Below are positions 33,184 through 41,419 of a stretch of DNA of 64,000 nt, piece after piece. Below the pieces are notes generated by a model. The model made no database searches, was not told where the DNA came from, and saw nothing but the letters and a program-made list of their open reading frames with translations. How positions within the stretch are numbered: the first letter of the stretch is position 1; every line of letters begins with the position of its first letter. The position numbers and the translations under genes were made by a program. The stretch comes from Burkholderia lata (GTDB lineage: Bacteria; Pseudomonadota; Gammaproteobacteria; Burkholderiales; Burkholderiaceae): positions 62,001-126,000 of the forward strand of contig NZ_CABVQK010000011.1 of the NCBI RefSeq assembly GCF_902499335.1, read 5' to 3'.

Positions 33184-33558
33184 CGTCATCCCCTTTCAAG
33201 AAAATCGTGAGCGCATCGTCCCACGAAAAAAACCGGCGGACCGCGATTGTCATCACCGGATACACAAGTTACGCACCTGGCCGGCCGCACTCGCCGAGCG
33301 CGACCGGAACGACGCACGCGCGCGCCTGGCGGCACGCAACGGGCGATGCACGCAGCGTAGCGGAAAGCCTTCGCGCGCACTGTAAAAGTATGTTCTGGAT
33401 TGCCGACGGATCCCTTACGGCGCGGGGGTCTCGTGATGAAGCATTTGCCGAATAGTCGTGCGCGCGTATGAAGGTCGCGTGACGAAAAAAAAGAGGCGCC
33501 TCGCGGCGCCCCTTCGATGCATGCCGGACGACTGCCGGCACATGCGTTCCGACGTTCG
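33184..33558. other. gene-free region with porin terminator
   Basis: 375 bases between the small helical gene and the porin stop. The porin terminator is at 33485-33513. The rest should contain the promoter for the small gene; I see no clear -35/-10 pair and no other feature. Confidence 0.6.
33485..33513 (-). terminator. intrinsic terminator of the porin gene
   Basis: On the minus strand GGCGCC-GCGA-GGCGCC is followed by TCTTTTTTTTC. It lies 46 bases after the porin stop. Confidence 0.88.
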
Positions 33559-34680
33559 TCAGAAGATATTGCGCAGGCCGATCGCGATGCCGGTCTGGTT
33601 GCTGCGGCCCGGCAGCTCGACGTTCGCCGCGCCGTTCGTCTTGTTGAAGTCGACGGTGCCGTAGACTTCCGTGCGCTTGCTGAGCGCGTACTCGGCGATG
33701 CCGACGATCGCATAGCGGTTGCCGCTCGCGAGCGTGCCGTTCGTGGTCATCGCATTGCGCATGTGGTCGTAGTAGAACGCGCCCGTCAGCGTCAGCGGCG
33801 CGCTGACCTGCCAGCTCACGCCCGCGAACGGACCGTCGTCGATCCGGCCCGTACCCTTCGCGACCGGAATCGACTGCTGCGCGAGCAGGCTGTCGACGAA
33901 GCCGGTGTCGTCCTTCGAGCGCAGGTAGCCCGCGTAGATCTTCGCCTTGCTGAACGCGTACACGACGTTCGCGTGATAGATCGTCTGCTTGCGTGCCGAG
34001 TTGTCGCTGTTCTGCTGCGCGCCGGCCGCGATGCTGAGCGGACCCATCACGTACGACAGCGACACGCCCCACGCATTGCCCTTGCCGAGCGAACCCGGGA
34101 TCTGGCCCGAGAAGCCGCCGGCGCCGGTCGATTCGTAGTTGGTACCGGTCGAGTACATCGCCTTCGCGGTCAGCCCGTCGAACTTGCCCGTGTACTTGAT
34201 CTGGTTGTCCGCATACAGGCCGCCGCCGAGTGCGACCGGCAGCCATGCGTTTTCGAGGTAGTTACCGACCGTCAGCGGATCGTAGGTGTCCGACAGCAGG
34301 TCGAACAGCGGCGTCTTCTGGCGGCCGAGGGTCACCGTGCCGTACGGGCTCTGCAGGCCGACGTACGCCGCGCGGTTGAACAGGCGGCCGCTGTCGGCGA
34401 ATCCGCCGTTCTGCAGGTTCACGCCGCTCTCGAGGTTGAACACGGCCTTCAGGCCGCCGCCGAGGTCTTCCGTGCCGTAGATGCCGAAGCGGCTGTTCGT
34501 GATCGCGCCGTTGGCCATCGACAGCAGGCCGTCGTTCTTGGCGTTGGCGTTGGTCAGGTAGCGGATGCTGGCGTCGGCGACGCCCCAGAGCGTGACCGAG
34601 CTTTGTGCTGCCGCGTACTGGCTGGCAAATGCGAGTGCGGCGCCCCCTGCGATGGCTGCGAGTCGGGTGGTCTGCTTCAT
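33559..34680 (-). CDS. Gram-negative trimeric porin (OmpC/Omp38-like)
   Basis: 373 residues. Signal peptide to about AAAQ (residue 25), then QSSVTLWGVADASIRYLTN, the standard first strand of Burkholderia porins, NSRFGIYGTEDLGGGLKAVFNLE, AAYVGLQSPYGTVTLGRQKTP (constriction-loop region) and terminal IGLRNIF with the C-terminal Phe needed for outer-membrane assembly. It forms a 16-strand general diffusion pore. Single gene with its own terminator; a TATGAT-like -10 lies about 100 bases upstream (34777-34782, minus). Confidence 0.92.
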   Translation of the reverse strand: MKQTTRLAAIAGGAALAFASQYAAAQSSVTLWGVADASIRYLTNANAKNDGLLSMANGAITNSRFGIYGTEDLGGGLKAVFNLESGVNLQNGGFADSGRLFNRAAYVGLQSPYGTVTLGRQKTPLFDLLSDTYDPLTVGNYLENAWLPVALGGGLYADNQIKYTGKFDGLTAKAMYSTGTNYESTGAGGFSGQIPGSLGKGNAWGVSLSYVMGPLSIAAGAQQNSDNSARKQTIYHANVVYAFSKAKIYAGYLRSKDDTGFVDSLLAQQSIPVAKGTGRIDDGPFAGVSWQVSAPLTLTGAFYYDHMRNAMTTNGTLASGNRYAIVGIAEYALSKRTEVYGTVDFNKTNGAANVELPGRSNQTGIAIGLRNIF

Positions 34681-35009
34681 GAGCTTTCCTATTTGTAGGT
34701 GTCTCCATTCATGGCCGGCCGCGTGCGCAGCCGGGTGGCGATCGCTCACGTTCTTGGCGCGCGCGATGTGGGCTGAATCATATGACGAGTGCCATCGCTG
34801 AAAGAAATTGAAATGCGCGGTAACGGCGGAACTGTCGCCCGCGCACAACGCCGCGCGCGCAAGGCTTGCCCGGCGGGCGGCGGACGCCGCACGGCAGCGG
34901 CCGCTCGCGCGGCTTGCGGTACGTCAGGTCTGTAAGGATCGCGCGGCAGATGCCGCGGAAAGGACGCACGCTCGGGGCACACGCAGGGGTGCGCCCGCGG
35001 GATGCGCGG
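34681..35009. other. porin upstream region
   Basis: 329 bases. It contains the porin ribosome site (GGAAAG), a TATGAT -10 candidate on the minus strand at 34777-34782 and an AT-richer patch around 34790-34815. The distal half, toward the DUF1275 stop, is GC-rich with no visible feature. Confidence 0.55.
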
Positions 35010-35708
35010 TCACGCCGCCGCCGGCCCGCCGTCGGCCGTGTGTCGGCGCCACGCACGCCGCACGATTTCCGCGAACGCGCCGACGAGCAGCAGCACGGCG
35101 CCCCACAGCGCGACCTCCGGCACGAGCCGCGTGACGAGGCCGCCGACCACCGCGCCGGCCAGGAAGCAGAAGCTGATCGTCGCGAGCAGCGCCGAGTCGT
35201 GCAGCGCGCCCGCGTCGTAGCGCGGGATCAGCCCGACGAACAGCTTCTGCGCGGCGCGGCGCAGGTTGCCGGTGGTCATCACCGACGTGTACGACAGCTC
35301 CTCGAGGTGGGTGAACGACAGCGTCTGCAGCGTCGCGACGAACGAAATGCCCGGAATCAGCCATGCGCTCGACGCGCCGACGAGGCCGCTCGCCGCGACG
35401 GCGAGAAAGGCGATCTCGACGAGCAGGCTCGTGAACGCCGTGTGCTTCATCCAGCCGCGCTGCGCGGCGAGGCCGAGCAGGTGCGCGACGAACACCGCGA
35501 TCACGAAGCCGACGAGCGGCGGCACGTGATGCAGCGCCGCGGCCCATTCGCCGGCCGACAGGTTGATGCCGAGCAGCGCGACGTTGCCGGTCATCGTGTT
35601 CGCGAACACGTGGCCGTGGCCGACATACGTGTACGCGTCGAGGTAGCCGCCGGACAGCGTCAGCAACGCGGCGACAGTGAGATTGCGGCTGGCGCCGTCG
35701 AGATCCAT
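35010..35708 (-). CDS. DUF1275 (YoaK-like) membrane protein
   Basis: 232 residues and about six membrane helices. The N-terminal LTLSGGYLDAYTYVGHGHVFANTMTGN block and the later LEELSYTSVMTTGNLRR are the conserved DUF1275 motifs. It is an inner-membrane protein of unknown function, possibly a transporter. Start ATG 35708 has GGGAGG upstream. The frame is open further back but that part overlaps the control region of the divergent small gene. Confidence 0.87.
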   Translation of the reverse strand: MDLDGASRNLTVAALLTLSGGYLDAYTYVGHGHVFANTMTGNVALLGINLSAGEWAAALHHVPPLVGFVIAVFVAHLLGLAAQRGWMKHTAFTSLLVEIAFLAVAASGLVGASSAWLIPGISFVATLQTLSFTHLEELSYTSVMTTGNLRRAAQKLFVGLIPRYDAGALHDSALLATISFCFLAGAVVGGLVTRLVPEVALWGAVLLLVGAFAEIVRRAWRRHTADGGPAAA

Positions 35709-35995
35709 CGAGCCTCCCGTGGTGCGCGCCGCCCGGCCGCGCGCGGCGGGCGGTGCGAAATTCAGTCCTGCCGGCCGGCGCGAACGCCGCCGGCGCTGCG
35801 CGGCCGGGCATCGCCGTGTGCCGCGCGCCAATATAATGATCGCCGTCGGGGTGCGGATTCCCGCCGCGTATCGCCGCCGGCCGGAACGTGCCCGCAGCGC
35901 AGGTTTCGCCGCCGCGGGACCGGCCGAGTATACCGGGCAGCCTGAACCCGGTTGCACCCCGGCCGCCGCCCCGCGCCTCCTCACCGAGCCTTCGA

Positions 35996-36334
35996 ATGAC
36001 CCTCGCGAAGTTCTTCCTGCGCTTCACCGTGATCCCGTTCGCCGCGATCGTGCTGGTGGCCGTCTGGGCGTTCAACCGCGAATCGGGCGAGATCGACGCG
36101 CGCCAGTACGCGGCGCTGGTGGCCGCCTATCCGTCGTTCACGCCGAAGCTGAAGCACGAGGTGGCCGACGCGTTGCGCGGCGGCAGGGTCGCGAAGGCCG
36201 ACTACGGCACGATCATGCGCGATGCGCTCGAGGCCGGTTATGTGGTCGACTGGCCGGCTACGACGGACGACGTCGGCAGCGAGCGCGGCCGGCTGCTCGG
36301 GATCGTGAACAGCGACCGGCCGGCGTCGCAGTAG
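35996..36334 (+). CDS. membrane-anchored small hypothetical protein
   Basis: 112 residues. One N-terminal membrane helix (FFLRFTVIPFAAIVLVAVWAF) followed by an approximately 85-residue helical soluble part (DARQYAALVAAYPSF, KLKHEVADALRGGRV, DYGTIMRDALEAGYVVDW). Type II anchor topology is likely, with the soluble part in the periplasm. No family recognised. It is divergent from DUF1275 and convergent with the chromate genes. Confidence 0.72.
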   Translation: MTLAKFFLRFTVIPFAAIVLVAVWAFNRESGEIDARQYAALVAAYPSFTPKLKHEVADALRGGRVAKADYGTIMRDALEAGYVVDWPATTDDVGSERGRLLGIVNSDRPASQ

Positions 36335-36377
36335 CGGGCGACCGCCACCGGCAACGGCCGGCGGCGTGACGGACAGC

Positions 36378-36905
36378 TCACTGCCCGACGCCCGTGAGCC
36401 CGATCAGCGCGCCGCCCGCGAGCAGCCACAGCGGATGGATGCGCGTGCGCCACGCGAGCACCGCGCACGCGGCCGTGATGCCCCACTGGATCGCCGTGCG
36501 GTTCGACGCCTCGGAGATCAGCACCGCGCTCGCCGCAACGAGCCCGGCCGTGACGGGCATCATCCCCTGCTGCACGTAGCGGCGCCACGGCCGGTCGCGA
36601 AAGCGCTCCCACGCGTGCAGCGCGAGCACGGTGACGATCGACGACGGCCCGAACTTCGCGAGCGATGCGACCAGCAGCCCGCTCCAGCCGGCCACGTGCC
36701 AGCCGACCAGCGACACGATCATCATGTTCGGCCCGGGCGCCGCCTGGGCCAGCGCGAACAGCGCGGTGAACTCGTGCGCGCTCATCCAGTGATGGACATC
36801 GACGACCTGCCGCTGCATCTCCGGCAGGATCGTGTTGCCGCCGCCGAATGCGAGCAGCGACAACTGGCTGAAGATCGTCGCGATGGCGATCAGCGTGTCG
36901 TTCAT
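36378..36905 (-). CDS. chrA: chromate transporter, CHR half protein 2
   Basis: 175 residues, one CHR domain of about six helices. LSLLAFGGGNTILPEMQRQVV near residue 15 and AQAAPGPNMMIVSLVGW near 55 are the CHR signatures (the FGG and PGP motifs). Half-size CHR proteins work as pairs. It overlaps the preceding half by ATGA and so is coupled to it. Real substrate (chromate or another oxyanion) is not proven by sequence. Confidence 0.88.
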   Translation of the reverse strand: MNDTLIAIATIFSQLSLLAFGGGNTILPEMQRQVVDVHHWMSAHEFTALFALAQAAPGPNMMIVSLVGWHVAGWSGLLVASLAKFGPSSIVTVLALHAWERFRDRPWRRYVQQGMMPVTAGLVAASAVLISEASNRTAIQWGITAACAVLAWRTRIHPLWLLAGGALIGLTGVGQ

Positions 36906-37540
36906 GGCCGGCCTCCTTGCTGCGTATCGCGCGCCGCGGCCGGCACTGGTTGCGGCGTGTCCGCGTCGCGGCGGCGCGACGCGAGCCAGATGCTGACGGG
37001 CGTCAGCACGAGCATCGCGGTCAGCAGCGGGATGCGCAGCACCGCGATCGCGACGAACGCGAGCGCCGCGATGCCGGCCGCCGCGCGCGCGTGCCGCAGC
37101 GGCTTCGCGACTTTCACGGCCATCGCGACGAGCAGCCCGGCCGCCGCCGCGGCGAGCCCCGCGAACAGGTGCTGCACGTGCGGATCGTTCTGCGTCTTCG
37201 CGTACAGCACGCCGAGCGCGACGACGACGAGCGTCGGGCCGGCAATCAGCCCGAGAATGCCGGCGAACGCGCCGGCGACGCCGCGAAAGCGCATGCCGAC
37301 GGCCACCGACAGGTTGATCACGTTACCGCCCGGCAGGAACTGGCACAGCCCGAGCAGATCGGTGAATTCGTCGGCGGAGAGCCACTTGCGCTCTTCGACG
37401 ATGGTGCGCCGCGCGAACGGCAGCGCGCCGCCGAACGACATGAGGCCAAGCGACAGGAAACCGGTGAACAGCTCGGCAAGGCCGACGCTGCGGGGTGACG
37501 CGGCCGGCGGCGTGGCGGCAGGCGGAGAAGCGGATTGCAT
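36902..37540 (-). CDS. chrA: chromate transporter, CHR half protein 1
   Basis: 212 residues with an Ala/Pro-rich N-terminal 18 residues, then a CHR domain: LMSFGGALPFARRTIVEERKWL and LCQFLPGGNVINLSVAVG carry the FGG and PGG motifs. It forms a pair with the following half protein. The LysR gene lies divergently upstream, with 96 bases between start codons, a usual control arrangement. The C-terminal tail is Arg/Asp/Pro-rich and cytoplasmic. Confidence 0.88.
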   Translation of the reverse strand: MQSASPPAATPPAASPRSVGLAELFTGFLSLGLMSFGGALPFARRTIVEERKWLSADEFTDLLGLCQFLPGGNVINLSVAVGMRFRGVAGAFAGILGLIAGPTLVVVALGVLYAKTQNDPHVQHLFAGLAAAAAGLLVAMAVKVAKPLRHARAAAGIAALAFVAIAVLRIPLLTAMLVLTPVSIWLASRRRDADTPQPVPAAARDTQQGGRP

Positions 37541-37636
37541 GGGGTTCCTTATCAAACGGTGACCCGAGGTTACCGCCGTTCGGAATGCCGGCAAAACGAT
37601 TTTATCGGCGCGCCCTTGTGATCTAGAATCACAAGC

Positions 37637-38521
37637 ATGGCACGCGATCTCCCGCCCTTTTCCGCGCTTCGGGCCTTTGAAGCCGCGGCACGACATGAAA
37701 GCTTCAGCGCCGCAGGCGACGAGCTGCATGTGACTCACGGTGCCATCAGCCGGCAAATCGCCGGGTTCGAGGCCTGGCTCGGCAAGCCGGTGTTCCACCG
37801 CTACGGCAAGCGCGTGAAGCTCACCGACGAAGGCCGCCGCTACCTGGACACCGTGCGCGCGGCGTTCGACAGCATCGCGCTCGCGACCGAGCAGCTGCGC
37901 AACACGGGCGCGGCACGCGTGCTGCGCATCAATGCGCTGCCGACCTTCGCGATGAAATGGCTGCTGCCGCGCCTGTCGCGGTTCCAGCGCGACGTGCCGA
38001 ACGTCGAGCTGAAGCTGTCGACGTCGAACGCGCCGCTCGACGCGCTCGACGGCTTCGATGTCGCGATCCGCCGCGGCCCCGGCCACTGGCCGAACTGCAC
38101 GAGCGGCCACTTCCTCGACGAAAGCGTGATTCCGGTCTGCAGCCCCGCGCTGCTCAAGCGCGCGCCGATCGCCCGCGCGGACGATCTCGCGCGCCACGTG
38201 CTGCTGCATTCGGATACGCGGCCGGAAGGCTGGCGCGACTGGTTCGCGGCGGCCGGCGTGACGATGAAGGGGCGCAAGCGGCAGTCGTTCGACCACTTCT
38301 ACCTGGCGCTGCAGGCGGCCGTCGACGGCCTTGGCGTCGCGCTCGGCCCGTTGCCGCTGATCGACGACGAGCTCGCGAGCGGCCGGCTGGTGATGCCGCT
38401 GGAGGGGCCGCGCATCGCGACGCGCAGCTACTGGTGGATCGCGCCGCGCGCGCCGGCGGACGATCCGCTCGTCGCGCAGTTCTGCGCGTGGCTGCAAACG
38501 CAGTCGAATGTCGGCGCGTAG
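37637..38521 (+). CDS. LysR-type transcriptional regulator (GcvA-like group)
   Basis: 294 residues. The N-terminal winged helix-turn-helix reads LPPFSALRAFEAAARHESFSAAGDELHVTHGAISRQI, which is the GcvA-like variant. The C-terminal effector domain starts about residue 90 (VLRINALPTFAMKWLLPRLSRFQ). It is divergent from the two chromate-transport genes and most likely controls them. ATG 37637 follows a TAGAATCACAAG stretch with no strong ribosome site. Confidence 0.88.
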   Translation: MARDLPPFSALRAFEAAARHESFSAAGDELHVTHGAISRQIAGFEAWLGKPVFHRYGKRVKLTDEGRRYLDTVRAAFDSIALATEQLRNTGAARVLRINALPTFAMKWLLPRLSRFQRDVPNVELKLSTSNAPLDALDGFDVAIRRGPGHWPNCTSGHFLDESVIPVCSPALLKRAPIARADDLARHVLLHSDTRPEGWRDWFAAAGVTMKGRKRQSFDHFYLALQAAVDGLGVALGPLPLIDDELASGRLVMPLEGPRIATRSYWWIAPRAPADDPLVAQFCAWLQTQSNVGA

Positions 38522-38549
38522 CGCATCGACGTTCGACGCGGAAGATGAC

Positions 38550-38572
38550 GCGGGCGGCAAGGCACCGCCCGC
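38550..38572. terminator. GC-rich hairpin between convergent genes
   Basis: GCGGGCGG (38550-38557) and CCGCCCGC (38565-38572) form an 8-bp stem between the LysR stop and the permease stop. No U-run, so only a probable terminator. Confidence 0.4.
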
Positions 38573-38579
38573 CGGCGGT

Positions 38580-39887
38580 TCAGACCACCGGGCCCGGTTC
38601 CTTTTCCTTGCGCAGGATCGCGTACAGGATGATCGCGCCGAACGTCGCGGTACCGATCCCGCCGAGCCCGAAGCCGCCGATCTTCAGCGAGAAGTCGCCG
38701 GCGCCGAGCACCAGCGTGACGGCCGCGACGATCAGGTTGCGGTTGTCGGAGAAGTCGACCTTGTTGACGACCCAGATCCGCGCGCCCGTCACCGCGATCA
38801 GCCCGAACACGACGATCGACACGCCGCCGAGCACCGGGCCCGGAATCGTCTGGATCACCGCACCGAACTTCGGCGAGAAGCCGAGCACGATCGCGATCAG
38901 CGCGGCGACCGCGAACACCAGCGTCGAGTAGATCCGCGTGACGGCCATCACGCCGATGTTCTCCGCGTAGGTCGTCACGCCCGTGCCGCCGACGCTGCCC
39001 GACACGATCGTCGCGAGCCCGTCGCCGATGAACGCGCGGCCCACGTAGCGATCGAGGCTGGTGCCCGTCATCGCGCTGACCGCCTTGATGTGGCCGAGGT
39101 TCTCGGCGACCAGGATCACCGCGATCGGCGCCAGCATCAGCATCGCGTGCGGATCGAACACCGGCGCGCGGAAGCTCGGCACGCCGAACCAGGCCGCATG
39201 CCCGACGATCGAGAAATCGACCGGCTTGCCGAGCCCCATCCCGTTGGTCGCGACCGCGTAGATCGCATAGGCGATCACCAGCCCGACCAGGATCAGCAGG
39301 CGCTGCACCATGCCGCGCGAGAACACCGCGACGCCGCCGACGCACAGCACCGTGACGAGCGCCATCACCGATTCGAAGGTCGACCCGGACACGCCCTTGA
39401 CCGCGATCGGCGCCAGGTTCAGCCCGATCACCGCGACCACCGCGCCGGTCACGACGGGCGGCATCAGCGTCTCGATCCAGCGCGTGCCGATCGCCTGCAC
39501 CAGCGCGCCAAGCGCGACGTACACGACGCCGCACGCAACGATCCCGCCGAGCGCGACCGGGATGTTCGGGTTCGGGCCGCTGCCGCCGTAGCCGGTCACC
39601 GCGATCACGAGGCCGATGAACGCGAAGCTCGAGCCGAGGTAGCTCGGCACGCGGCCGCCGACCAGCACGAAGAACAGCAGCGTGCCGATACCCGACATGA
39701 AGATGCACAGGTTCGGGTCGAAGCCCATCAGCAGCGGCGCGAGCACGGTCGAGCCGAACATCGCGACGACGTGCTGCACGCCCATCGCGACCATCTGCGG
39801 CCACGCCAGGCGCTCGTCGGGGCCGACCACGCGCGATGCCGCGCCGGTCGATTGCACCCGCCAGCGCGGGAAGTAGGAATCGGACAT
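38580..39887 (-). CDS. uracil-xanthine permease (NCS2 family)
   Basis: 435 residues, about 12-14 membrane helices. Family motifs are QHVVAMFGSTVLAPLLMG near residue 38, VRI/GGRVPSYLGSSFAFI near 80, VAENLGHIKAVSAMTG near 265 with the substrate-binding Glu, and GGTGVTTYAENIGVMAVT near 305. It imports uracil or xanthine with protons. It stands alone between the LysR gene and the flagellar cluster. Closest named relatives would be UraA/RutG; which base is preferred is not determinable here. Confidence 0.9.
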   Translation of the reverse strand: MSDSYFPRWRVQSTGAASRVVGPDERLAWPQMVAMGVQHVVAMFGSTVLAPLLMGFDPNLCIFMSGIGTLLFFVLVGGRVPSYLGSSFAFIGLVIAVTGYGGSGPNPNIPVALGGIVACGVVYVALGALVQAIGTRWIETLMPPVVTGAVVAVIGLNLAPIAVKGVSGSTFESVMALVTVLCVGGVAVFSRGMVQRLLILVGLVIAYAIYAVATNGMGLGKPVDFSIVGHAAWFGVPSFRAPVFDPHAMLMLAPIAVILVAENLGHIKAVSAMTGTSLDRYVGRAFIGDGLATIVSGSVGGTGVTTYAENIGVMAVTRIYSTLVFAVAALIAIVLGFSPKFGAVIQTIPGPVLGGVSIVVFGLIAVTGARIWVVNKVDFSDNRNLIVAAVTLVLGAGDFSLKIGGFGLGGIGTATFGAIILYAILRKEKEPGPVV

Positions 39888-40163
39888 GGGGAAAAGGGGC
39901 TCCTGTCGGTCGCCGGCTGCGGAAGATGCGCCGGTCTGGAATCTGGCGCGAGTTTACGGAGCGGAAATGGGGCTGGCAAGCGGACTGATGCGCGGGCCGG
40001 CGAGCGGGGCCGGCAAGCGAGACGCGCGGCTTGCCGTGGCGTGAACCGGGGCACGATCGCGCTGCCCGGTGAGGCGACCGTCCGCGCATGGAAAGACACG
40101 GGCGGCGGTTGACGCCGGCCGCGACGTAAGCGTGCGCTCACATCGCAGCCGGCGCGTCATGCA

Positions 40164-41402
40164 TCAGGGATTGATGTACTGGAACAGCGACAGGTTCTGC
40201 AGCTGCGCATAAGCCTTCTGCGAGCCCGTCAGCGCGTTCTGCATCTGCAGGAACTGGCTGATCGTCGACACCATGTTGGTGCTCGTCAGGTCGGACAGGT
40301 TGCTGGTGACCTGCAGCGTATTGGTCTGGTTCACCGTCTGCATCGCCTTGATTTCCTGCTCGCGGCCGCCGACCGACGCCTGAACGGTGAGGACGTTCGT
40401 CATCATGTTGTTCAGCTTCGTCGTGCCGGTGGTCATCGCGTTCTGGAGCGCGGCGGCGGCGGTCGTGTTGCTGCTGACCGGCACCTTCAGCGCGGCGATC
40501 ATCGAGTCGAGCGCCGCGAACACGTCGGTGCCGGCCTGAGGCGCCGGCGTGACCGTGAACGAATCGCCGGGTGCCGGGCTGCCCGACACGGGCACCGACA
40601 GGCCGTTGCCGAGCGTGATCCCGGCGCCGGCCGAATACGGCTGCGCGGCGGTCACGTTGCCCGGCGGCGGAAGGGAATTGTCGGTCACCGTATAGGTCGG
40701 CGCGGCCGCGGTGCCGCCGAAGTTGATCGTGAACTGGTGCGTGTTGGTCGCGGCCGACGGGCTCGTGATCGACACCGAGCCGATCGTGCCCGTGCCCGTG
40801 TTGCTCGCGCCGGCAAGCGGCACCGGCTGGCTGCCGAGCATCGGCACCGACAGGAACACGCTCGCGCCGTTGTCGCCCTGCGCGATCGAGCGCGTGTCGG
40901 CGATCTGCACTTGCCGCGAGCCCGCGTCGCCGCTGTAGGTCACGCCGCCGCCCGGTGCGTTCGAGAACGGCGCCGTGGCCGTCTTGAAGCCCGCGAACAG
41001 GTAGTTACCCGCGCCGTCCGTCGAGTTCGCGAGCGTCAGCAGCTGGTCGCGATAGCCCTGCAGCTGCGTCGCCCGTGCCGAGCGATCGCTGTCGGACAGC
41101 GAGCCGTCGCCGGCGCTGATCACGACCGTATGAATGCTGTTCAGCAGGTTGTTGACGCTGATGAGCGACTGGTCTTCCGCCTGCAGCGACGACAGCGCGG
41201 TGTTCTGGTTCGCCGAATACTGCGACAGCGTCGCCGACGTCATCGACAGCTGCACGGCCTGCGCCGCGCCGAGCGGGTTGTCGGCCGGCGTCGACAGGCT
41301 CACGCCGCTCGAGATCTGCTGGTACAGCTGCGAGAGCTGCGCCTGCTGATCGTTCATCTGAGCGACGTTCATCTGGTAGAACTGCGTGGTGGAAATCCGC
41401 AT
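40164..41402 (-). CDS. flgL: flagellar hook-associated protein 3
   Basis: 412 residues, a flagellin-family junction protein at the hook-filament interface. The N-terminus (RISTTQFYQMNVAQMNDQQ) and the C-terminus (TSNLSDLTSTNMVSTISQF) form the D0 coiled coils. The middle carries an extra beta-rich module (about 201-290) that closely resembles one in FlgK, making this protein about 100 residues longer than enterobacterial FlgL (317). It starts 17 bases after flgK stops and is secreted by the flagellar export apparatus without a cleaved signal. Confidence 0.93.
   Translation of the reverse strand: MRISTTQFYQMNVAQMNDQQAQLSQLYQQISSGVSLSTPADNPLGAAQAVQLSMTSATLSQYSANQNTALSSLQAEDQSLISVNNLLNSIHTVVISAGDGSLSDSDRSARATQLQGYRDQLLTLANSTDGAGNYLFAGFKTATAPFSNAPGGGVTYSGDAGSRQVQIADTRSIAQGDNGASVFLSVPMLGSQPVPLAGASNTGTGTIGSVSITSPSAATNTHQFTINFGGTAAAPTYTVTDNSLPPPGNVTAAQPYSAGAGITLGNGLSVPVSGSPAPGDSFTVTPAPQAGTDVFAALDSMIAALKVPVSSNTTAAAALQNAMTTGTTKLNNMMTNVLTVQASVGGREQEIKAMQTVNQTNTLQVTSNLSDLTSTNMVSTISQFLQMQNALTGSQKAYAQLQNLSLFQYINP
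40533..40802 (-). repeat. FlgL copy of the FlgK/FlgL shared module
   Basis: Codons about 201-290 of flgL. It opens NTGTGTIGSVSITS and contains GGTAAAPTYTVTDN and PAPGDSFTV. The flgK segment at 41741-42007 has the same order of motifs with high identity. Confidence 0.75.
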
Positions 41403-41419
41403 CGCTTTGATCCCCGAAA

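Noticed and set aside
33207-33455. 82-codon plus-strand open frame between the small helical gene and the porin
   Set aside because: Low-complexity Arg/Ala/Ser content and no ribosome site; it looks like chance in GC-rich DNA.
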